A stretch of 10,171 nucleotides of DNA from assembly GCA_028292145.1 (NCBI GenBank), contig JAQGMX010000275.1, positions 1 through 10,171 on the forward strand. The letters are read 5' to 3'. Position 1 is the stretch's first letter. Every line of letters starts with the position of its first letter. The translations under genes and the position numbers were made by a program. Positions 5,721 to 10,171 of this stretch are shown here, one piece after another. Origin of the DNA: Variovorax sp. (GTDB lineage: Bacteria > Pseudomonadota > Gammaproteobacteria > Burkholderiales > Burkholderiaceae_C). A model generated the notes under the pieces. It ran no database searches, had not been told where the DNA came from, and saw only the letters and a list, made by a program, of their open reading frames with translations.

Positions 5721-5755
5721 AAAAAGAGCTTGCTACCAATTTGATAGCAAGCTCT
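5717..5755 (-). terminator. Intrinsic terminator of the tRNA-Asn gene
   Basis: The minus strand forms a perfect 11-base-pair stem (AGAGCTTGCTA, 5755-5745, with TAGCAAGCTCT, 5735-5725) around a nine-base loop. A T-rich run (TTTTTCTTT, 5725-5717) follows, overlapping the stem foot. It begins 24 bases after the tRNA 3' end, exactly where a tRNA terminator belongs. The stem is nearly symmetrical, so it may act weakly on the plus strand too, but there is no T-run on that side. Confidence 0.9.
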
Positions 5756-5778
5756 CTAATGCCGCTGGTGCTTGTAAA

Positions 5779-5854
5779 TGGCTCCTCGACCTGGGCTCGA
5801 ACCAGGGACCTACGGATTAACAGTCCGGCGCTCTACCAACTGAGCTATCGAGGA
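5779..5854 (-). tRNA. tRNA-Asn (anticodon GUU)
   Basis: The minus strand folds into a complete 76-base cloverleaf. The acceptor stem TCCTCGA pairs perfectly with TCGAGGA and is followed by discriminator G and an encoded CCA (5781-5779). The D-arm is GCTC-AGTTGGTA-GAGC, the anticodon loop CTGTTAA with anticodon GTT, and the T-arm CCTGG-TTCGAGC-CCAGG. One mismatch closes the top of the anticodon stem. It has its own promoter and terminator. Its 3' end faces the accessory part of the window, so it is a plausible integration site for a mobile element. Confidence 0.98.
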
Positions 5855-5865
5855 ACAAGCCTCAG

Positions 5866-5895
5866 ATTATAGCGCGAGAAATTAGCCTCTATCAA
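5866..5895 (-). promoter_or_regulatory. Sigma-70 promoter of the tRNA-Asn gene
   Basis: On the minus strand TTGATA (5895-5890, five of six consensus bases) is followed after 18 bases by a perfect TATAAT (5871-5866). Transcription would begin a few bases before the tRNA 5' end at 5854. The GC-rich discriminator expected of stringently controlled stable-RNA promoters is not pronounced. Confidence 0.9.
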
Positions 5896-5916
5896 GCGAC
5901 CCGAGAAATTTTCGAT

Positions 5917-6117
5917 TCATCCCATCTGGAGCCGGCGCACGACGCCGAGTCCGGAGAACCAGGCGTCCATCGGTGTCGGATGCGCGCGTTCGCCGAGTTC
6001 GCGCGGACGGAAGCACAGCAGCTCGCCGGGCATGGTGACGGCCTCGAGCAGGACGTAGTGGAACTCGCCCTCTTCCAGCTCGTTCACGCTCAGCGCCAAT
6101 CGTCCTGTTCCAGTCAT
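5917..6117 (-). CDS. Small hypothetical protein, 66 residues
   Basis: The chosen start is the ATG at 6117, preceded by GGAAAG at good spacing. The open frame extends upstream to 6264 but without comparable signals or protein-like sequence. The protein begins MTGTGRLALSVNELEEGEFH and continues YVLLEAVTMPGELLCFRPRE, ending GLGVVRRLQMG. It looks like a small alpha/beta protein with an amphipathic first half; there is no signal peptide or membrane segment. The family is not recognised. It lies downstream of the DegP/MucD-type protease gene on the same strand, 157 bases after that gene's stop codon, so it may be independently transcribed. The tRNA promoter lies just beyond its 3' end. Codon use matches the GC-rich core genes. 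Confidence 0.6.
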   Translation of the reverse strand: MTGTGRLALSVNELEEGEFHYVLLEAVTMPGELLCFRPRELGERAHPTPMDAWFSGLGVVRRLQMG

Positions 6118-6273
6118 GTTGTGCTTTCCGTTTCTTGAAGCCCCGGTTGTACGACGGACGCCGCAAAAAGCAGTGGAAGTTTTCCGCGTTGAACGGTGCC
6201 GTCCAATGCAGGCCCCAGGTTGAGAGGCCGTTACGTGAAAGAGTTTGCAAGAATCTTTCGACAACGTCCTCGA

Positions 6274-7791
6274 CTAGCCGATCCGCACCGGCACGAAGAT
6301 GCGCTCACCGTCCCTAAGGATCAGCAGCGCCACCGACTTGTCCGCATGCGACGCAACCTCGCGCACCTGCTCGATGCTTTTCGCCGGCGTTCCGTTGATG
6401 GCCAGCAGCACGTCGCCGGCCTGGACGCCTGCGCGCGCCGAAGGTCCGCCGGTGTCCTCGATCAGCAATCCGATGTCGACCTTGGCTTCGCGGCGCTCCT
6501 GCGGCTGCAGCGGGCGCAGCGCCAGGCCGAGCTTGCCCTGCGATGCATCCGCGTCGTCGGCGCTCGCCACGACCGGCGTCTTCTCCATCGCATCGCCTAG
6601 CTTCGCCGTGAACTCCGAGCGCGCGCCGCCACGCCAGATCTCGAGCGTGACCGTGCTGCCGGGCCTGGACTGGCCGATCACCGCCGGCAGATCGCCCGAC
6701 GACACGATGGCCTGGCCGTCCACCTTGCGGATCACGTCGCCCGAGCGCAGGCCGGCCTTGTCCGCCGGACCGCCCTTCTCCACGTTCGACACCAGCGCGC
6801 CTTCGGGCTTGTCGAGCTTGAACGAATCAGCGAAAGCCTGATTCACTTCCTGCACCGCAACGCCGAGCCGCCCATGAGTGGCCTTGCCGGTCGCCACGAT
6901 CTGGTCCTTGACCTGGATCGCGACGTCGATCGGGATCGCGAAAGACACGCCCTGATAGCCGCCGCTGCGGCTGTAGATCTGCGAGTTGATGCCGACCACC
7001 TCGCCGCGCGAGTTCAGCAGCGGCCCGCCCGAATTGCCCGGATTGATCGCCACGTCGGTCTGGATGAACGGCACATAGCTGTCATCGGGTAGAGAGCGAC
7101 CCTTGGCGCTGACGACGCCCGCCGTCACCGTGTTCTCGAAGCCGAAAGGCGAACCGATCGCCAGCACCCATTCGCCAACTTTCAGTTGCTTCGTGCTGCC
7201 GAGCGCGACAGTCGGCAGGTTCTTCGCCTCGATCTTGAGCACTGCAATGTCGGTCTTGGCGTCGGAACCCAGAACCTTGGCGCGGTATTCGCGACGGTCG
7301 GTGAGCTTGACCGTGACATCCTTCGCATCCTTCACGACATGCGCATTGGTCAGGATGATGCCGTCGGCGCTCACGATGAAGCCGGATCCCTGCCCGCGCG
7401 TCGGCACTTCGCGTTGCTGCTGCTGCTGGCCGCGACGCCCTTGCGCGCCGCCCTGGAAATGACGGAACAACTGCGCCATCGGATCGTCCGGGTCCATGCC
7501 GGCGATGGCGTCGGATTCCTCGTTCGACGCCTTCTTGGTGCCGGAAACGCTGATGTTCACTACGGCAGGACCGTCGCGCGACGTGATGGTGGAGAAGTCG
7601 GGCATCGACACCAGCGGCGCCGCGAGGGTCGCGGGCGCGGCGGTATCGGACACCGTGGTCACGCTGGCGACCGTTTGCGGCGCCGAGACGGCACGCGCGC
7701 TGCTGTAGGCGCCGGCGCCCACGGCGCCGATCACGCCGGCGGAAGCCATGGCGATCACGAGAGCCTTGGTCGAAATCGTTCGGGTGGTCAT
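6274..7791 (-). CDS. DegP/DegQ/MucD-type periplasmic serine endoprotease (Do family)
   Basis: Do-family proteases degrade or chaperone misfolded envelope proteins in the periplasm as PDZ-regulated oligomers. The 505-residue product opens with a signal sequence or membrane anchor (hydrophobic 11-29). The trypsin-like domain shows the complete triad: His151 in ILTNAHVV, Asp181 in KTDIAVLKI and Ser254 in INPGNSGGPL. Two PDZ domains follow (about 305-400 and 418-503), with carboxylate-binding loops GRLGV and LGLAL. A long N-terminal linker (80-135) with a Gln-rich run (122-127, a CAG repeat) stands where DegP carries its LA loop. The ATG at 7791 has AGGA nearby. The gene lies 68 bases downstream of the kinase gene, and a CTTAA-N6-CTTAA repeat and a TTGACGCGA repeat occupy that gap. 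The member (degP, degQ or mucD) cannot be fixed from the sequence, so no symbol is given. Confidence 0.95.
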   Translation of the reverse strand: MTTRTISTKALVIAMASAGVIGAVGAGAYSSARAVSAPQTVASVTTVSDTAAPATLAAPLVSMPDFSTITSRDGPAVVNISVSGTKKASNEESDAIAGMDPDDPMAQLFRHFQGGAQGRRGQQQQQREVPTRGQGSGFIVSADGIILTNAHVVKDAKDVTVKLTDRREYRAKVLGSDAKTDIAVLKIEAKNLPTVALGSTKQLKVGEWVLAIGSPFGFENTVTAGVVSAKGRSLPDDSYVPFIQTDVAINPGNSGGPLLNSRGEVVGINSQIYSRSGGYQGVSFAIPIDVAIQVKDQIVATGKATHGRLGVAVQEVNQAFADSFKLDKPEGALVSNVEKGGPADKAGLRSGDVIRKVDGQAIVSSGDLPAVIGQSRPGSTVTLEIWRGGARSEFTAKLGDAMEKTPVVASADDADASQGKLGLALRPLQPQERREAKVDIGLLIEDTGGPSARAGVQAGDVLLAINGTPAKSIEQVREVASHADKSVALLILRDGERIFVPVRIG

Positions 7792-7826
7792 GTCGGAGTC
7801 CTTCTGTGAAACATCGCAGCGTCGGA

Positions 7827-7855
7827 TTGACGCGATGGAAGGACTGTTGACGCGA
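7827..7855. promoter_or_regulatory. Direct repeat TTGACGCGA x2 in the leader of the protease gene
   Basis: TTGACGCGA occurs at 7827-7835 and again at 7847-7855, start to start 20 bases, close to two helical turns. On the sense strand of the protease gene it reads TCGCGTCAA. It lies 36-64 bases before the ATG at 7791, the usual place for an activator or repressor site. No regulator is known to me for this sequence. Confidence 0.4.
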
Positions 7856-7858
7856 AGA

Positions 7859-7874
7859 CTTAAGCCCGGCTTAA
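7859..7874. promoter_or_regulatory. PmrA/QseB-type box CTTAA-N6-CTTAA upstream of the protease gene
   Basis: The plus strand reads CTTAA (7859-7863), six bases, then CTTAA (7870-7874). This is the direct-repeat form, with 11-base period, bound by PmrA/BasR and related OmpR-family regulators. The response regulator encoded upstream has a DNA-binding domain of that type. The box overlaps the last codons of the histidine kinase gene and is 68 bases from the protease ATG. The same bases are also nearly palindromic (TTAAGCC/GGCTTAA). Confidence 0.45.
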
Positions 7875-9221
7875 AACAACCGCGTCCGGCGCAGGAAAGA
7901 TGACGCGCACGGCCAGCCCGCCCAGCGCGTCGGATTCGCCCAGTTCCATGCGCGCGCCGTGCAGCGTGGCAATCGACTTCACGATCGAAAGCCCCAGCCC
8001 GCTGCCGGGCGCCTGCGGTTCGCCGGCGCGGTAGAACCGGTCGAGCACACGCTCGCGTTCCGCCGGCGGCAGGCCGGGACCGCTGTCCTCGACGCTGATC
8101 TCCGCTCCTTCCCCCGCTCTCAGGATGCGCACGTCGATCCGCCCGCCCTCCGGCGTGTACTTCACGGCGTTGTCGAGCAGGTTGCGAAGCAGCATGCGCA
8201 ACGCTTCCGGCTGACCGCGCACGGATGCAGCGTCCGCTTGCGCGATACCGATGTCGATGCCGCGCGCCTGCGCTGCGGCGACAACGTCGGAGACGGCGAT
8301 ACGGGCCAGTTCGGGCAGGTCCACCGTCGCCAAGGGCACACCGGCCGCGGCACCGGCCTCGTGCCGCGCCAGCGCAAGCATCTGCTCGACCAGCCGCGTT
8401 GCTCGATCGATGCCCGCAACCAGCCGGCGCACCGCGACATCGCGTGCCGTATCGTCACCGGCGCGCTGCAGGCCCTGCACCTGCAGCTTCAAGGCCGCCA
8501 ACGGCGAGCGCAGTTCATGCGCCGCATCGGCGACGAAATGCCGCTGCGCGTCGAAGGCCCGCCGCACGCGCCCGAACAACAGGTTCAGCTCCTGCACCAG
8601 CGGACGCACCTCGGCCGGCAGTCCGGTCTCGCTGACCGGCGACAGATCGTCGGCCTGTCGTTCGGCCACCTGCCGGCGCACGCGCGCGACCGGCGCCAGC
8701 GAAAGACTCACCACCAGCCAGACCACCAGCATCAGAACCGGCGCCATCAGCGCGACCGGCGCCACCGTGCGCACAGCCAGCGCGCGCGCCATCTGCCGCC
8801 GCACCGCCATGTCCTGCGCGACCTGGATCACCAGCGCCCGTGTCTGCATCGAGAACACGCGATAGGTCGTTCCGCGCGCGCCGACGTCCGCGAAACCCAG
8901 CACGGCGAGTTGCGGCAAGGCAGCCTTGTCGGCGGATTCGAAAATGCGGACGCCGTCGGTGGTCCAGACCTGCACGACGAACTCGAAGTTCTGCTCGGTG
9001 CCGCCCAGTCCGCCGGCCGCGCCGCCCGGCGGCAGACCGGAGCGCAGCGACAGCGCCATCTGCTGCATGTGGTAATCAAAGATCTCGTCGGCTTCCTGCA
9101 ACACTGTGCGATACGCGACAAAGGCCTGCGTACCGGCTGCCAGCACGATCGCGGCGAGCAGGAACACGAGCAGGCGCGCACGCAGCGACGTGCCGGCGAA
9201 CCGCAGCTTCAGCGCCGTCAC
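7860..9221 (-). CDS. Sensor histidine kinase of the QseC/TctE type
   Basis: This is the membrane sensor of a two-component pair; it autophosphorylates on His and passes the phosphate to the neighbouring regulator. The GTG at 9221 is the chosen start because its GTGA overlaps the regulator's TGA by four bases, the usual translational coupling; it gives 453 residues. The frame extends upstream to 9413 only as overlap with the regulator gene. Order: TM1 (about 14-36), periplasmic 2CSK_N-like domain (37-150, with DEIFDYHMQQMALSLRSG), TM2 (153-176), HAMP-like linker (177-228), H-box AAHELRSPL with His235, N-box NLLDNAVKYTP (347-357), G1 DSGPGLP (379-385), F-box RFYR (395-398) and G2 GSGLGLSIV (406-414). 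All catalytic marks are intact. The stimulus is unknown; the short periplasmic domain and the protease downstream suggest envelope or metal stress. Confidence 0.95.
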   Translation of the reverse strand: MTALKLRFAGTSLRARLLVFLLAAIVLAAGTQAFVAYRTVLQEADEIFDYHMQQMALSLRSGLPPGGAAGGLGGTEQNFEFVVQVWTTDGVRIFESADKAALPQLAVLGFADVGARGTTYRVFSMQTRALVIQVAQDMAVRRQMARALAVRTVAPVALMAPVLMLVVWLVVSLSLAPVARVRRQVAERQADDLSPVSETGLPAEVRPLVQELNLLFGRVRRAFDAQRHFVADAAHELRSPLAALKLQVQGLQRAGDDTARDVAVRRLVAGIDRATRLVEQMLALARHEAGAAAGVPLATVDLPELARIAVSDVVAAAQARGIDIGIAQADAASVRGQPEALRMLLRNLLDNAVKYTPEGGRIDVRILRAGEGAEISVEDSGPGLPPAERERVLDRFYRAGEPQAPGSGLGLSIVKSIATLHGARMELGESDALGGLAVRVIFPAPDAVVLSRA

Positions 9222-9874
9222 TTCGGCACCATGTAGCCGACGCCGCGCACGTTGCGGATCAGGTCGGCGCCCAGCTTCTTGCGCAGCCCGTGGATGTAGA
9301 CCTCGACCGCGTTGCTGCTGATCTCGTCCTTCCAGCTGTAGAGTTTTTCTTCGAGTTGCGCGCGAGACAGCACCAGCCCCGGTCGCGCGATCAACGGTTC
9401 GAGCACCGCCCATTCGCGCGCCGAGAGCACGACAGGCAGCCCGCCCGCAGTCGCCTCTCGCGTGACCGGATTGATGGTCACACCCATGTGTTCGTAAACC
9501 GGTTCGGCGCGTCCCGACGCCCGACGCAACAATGCACGGATGCGCGCCAGCAACTCGTCGAGGTCGTACGGCTTCAGCACGTAATCGTCTGCGCCGGCAT
9601 CCAGCCCTTCGATGCGCTGCTGCACCGAATCGCGCGCCGTGGCGATCAGTACCGGCATCCGCTCCTTGCGGGCCCGCAAGGAACGCAGTACGGCCATGCC
9701 GTCGCGACGCGGCACGCCGAGGTCGAGCATCACCAGGTCGTAATGCTGCGAGCGCAATGCGCTTTCCGCCGCCTCACCGTCCTTGACCCAGTCGACGGCA
9801 TAGTCCTCGGCGCGCAGCAGATCGAGCACGGCTTCGCCGATCATCACGTCGTCTTCGAGCAGGAGCAGGCGCAT
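9218..9874 (-). CDS. OmpR/QseB-PmrA-type response regulator
   Basis: A 218-residue DNA-binding response regulator. The receiver domain (1-115) has the acidic pocket LLEDD (Asp8, Asp9), phospho-acceptor Asp51 in VMLDLGVP, Thr79 in LIATARDS and Lys101 in YVLKPYDL. The winged-helix output domain (about 125-218) shows LSAREWAVLEPLI, then SNAVEVYIHGLRKKLG and IRNVRGVGYMV, the recognition-helix pattern of QseB/PmrA/TctD relatives. It is translationally coupled to the kinase through the GTGA overlap. The ATG at 9874 has no strong ribosome-binding site. A direct repeat of ATCACAG (9920-9926 and 9935-9941) lies 46-67 bases upstream. A perfect 20-base palindrome (9663-9682) lies inside the receiver coding region. 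Target genes are unknown; the protease gene downstream is the obvious candidate. Confidence 0.95.
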   Translation of the reverse strand: MRLLLLEDDVMIGEAVLDLLRAEDYAVDWVKDGEAAESALRSQHYDLVMLDLGVPRRDGMAVLRSLRARKERMPVLIATARDSVQQRIEGLDAGADDYVLKPYDLDELLARIRALLRRASGRAEPVYEHMGVTINPVTREATAGGLPVVLSAREWAVLEPLIARPGLVLSRAQLEEKLYSWKDEISSNAVEVYIHGLRKKLGADLIRNVRGVGYMVPK

Positions 9875-9919
9875 CGTGGCGGGATCTGAATGGGTTGGCT
9901 TGCAGGAACCGTGGAGTAA

Positions 9920-9941
9920 ATCACAGTCGCGCGGATCACAG
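9920..9941. promoter_or_regulatory. Direct repeat ATCACAG x2 upstream of the response regulator
   Basis: ATCACAG occurs at 9920-9926 and 9935-9941, 15 bases apart, reading CTGTGAT on the coding strand of the regulator. The first-read copy overlaps the stop codon of the gene at 9936. It could be an operator or a chance repeat; a CRP site would need an inverted rather than a direct repeat. Confidence 0.2.
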
Positions 9942-10171
9942 CCGGTTCAGGGTCCGCGTCTTGGGCGGAGACGCGATGCGCGGACGCGCGTAGGCAAGAA
10001 ACGGGAGATCGGCGGGAAGCGCGTCGATTTCCGAGTCGGTCAAGTCGGTCTCGACGATGTGCGAAGCAACGATTGCGCGTGTCGGCGGAATTGCAGGCGC
10101 AGTGATTGGAGGGTGAACAACGGCTGGTTGCTCTGCAGTTCGCTCGTGTCGCTCCACTTTGTCCGGAAACC
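9936..10171 (-). CDS. C-terminal part of an unknown protein (possibly complete, open to the right edge)
   Basis: The frame is open from the window edge to TGA at 9936-9938. A GTG at 10157 would give 73 residues, but codons upstream of it (F-P-D-K) remain open, so the real start may lie outside. The sequence is Pro/Ala-rich at first (HPPITAPAIPPTRA), then has a compact stretch (HIVETDLTDSEIDALPADLP) and a basic end (KTRTLNRL). No signal peptide, membrane segment or known motif is seen. It is on the same strand as the response regulator with a 61-base gap, so it could be the first gene of that operon or an unrelated neighbour. The family is not recognised. Confidence 0.45.
   Translation of the reverse strand, partial: FPDKVERHERTAEQPAVVHPPITAPAIPPTRAIVASHIVETDLTDSEIDALPADLPFLAYARPRIASPPKTRTLNRL

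Noticed and set aside
5612..5872. Plus-strand open frame of 86 residues near the tRNA
   Set aside because: It runs through the terminator and the complete tRNA-Asn gene antisense, so it cannot be a normal coding region.
7959..9236. Very long plus-strand open frame of 425 residues antisense to the histidine kinase
   Set aside because: A GC-skewed antisense shadow rich in Arg, His and Gln; the minus-strand kinase has every catalytic box in order.
9920..9941. CRP-type site upstream of the response regulator (TGTGAT twice)
   Set aside because: The two copies are in the same orientation and 15 bases apart, whereas CRP sites are inverted repeats (TGTGA-N6-TCACA).
1..10171. A complete new defence, toxin-antitoxin, CRISPR or retron system
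   Set aside because: No repeat array, reverse transcriptase, nuclease pair, toxin-antitoxin overlap or other multi-gene module was seen; the unusual parts are decayed genes and regulatory repeats.

Overview
The window looks like the chromosome of a high-GC betaproteobacterium, most likely order Burkholderiales and plausibly Comamonadaceae. The evidence is the GC-rich codon use of the right-hand genes, the QseB/TctD-type response regulator and 2CSK_N-type sensor kinase next to a DegP/MucD-type protease, and small accessory families (DUF3606, KGG/'plasmid stabilization'-like) common in that group. No species can be named from the sequence alone.

Left part (1-5778) is accessory in character: short genes on both strands, mixed base composition and several broken genes. 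It opens with the 5' end of an unknown minus-strand gene. Next come remnants that look prophage-derived: a CxxC...CxxC zinc-ribbon-like small protein broken by a 2-base slip, a fragment carrying a phage-type HPVVAHPPC motif, and the C-terminal beta-sandwich domain of a secreted or surface protein. Minus-strand genes for a tail-anchored small protein, a DUF3606 protein and an SRAP (YedK/HMCES-like) DNA-protein-crosslink protein follow. On the plus strand are a small acidic disordered protein, a basic KGG-type stress protein, an integral-membrane acyltransferase 3 and a VanZ-like membrane protein.

The boundary is a complete tRNA-Asn(GUU) gene on the minus strand (5779-5854) with its own near-consensus promoter and a strong intrinsic terminator. 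Its 3' end faces the accessory side, the usual geometry for island or prophage integration into a tRNA gene. No integrase and no second att copy lie in the window.

Right part (5855-10171) looks like core genome, all read from the minus strand. In transcription order it holds a partial unknown gene, an OmpR-family response regulator, a histidine kinase overlapping it by four bases, a periplasmic DegP/MucD-type serine protease, and a 66-residue unknown protein. A CTTAA-N6-CTTAA direct repeat, the form of a PmrA/QseB-type box, overlaps the kinase stop codon just upstream of the protease gene. This suggests that the two-component system controls the protease as an envelope-stress circuit. I see no CRISPR array, no complete insertion sequence and no clear undescribed system. 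The most checkable leads are the regulator box, the frameshifted remnants and the repeat-bearing region upstream of the SRAP gene.
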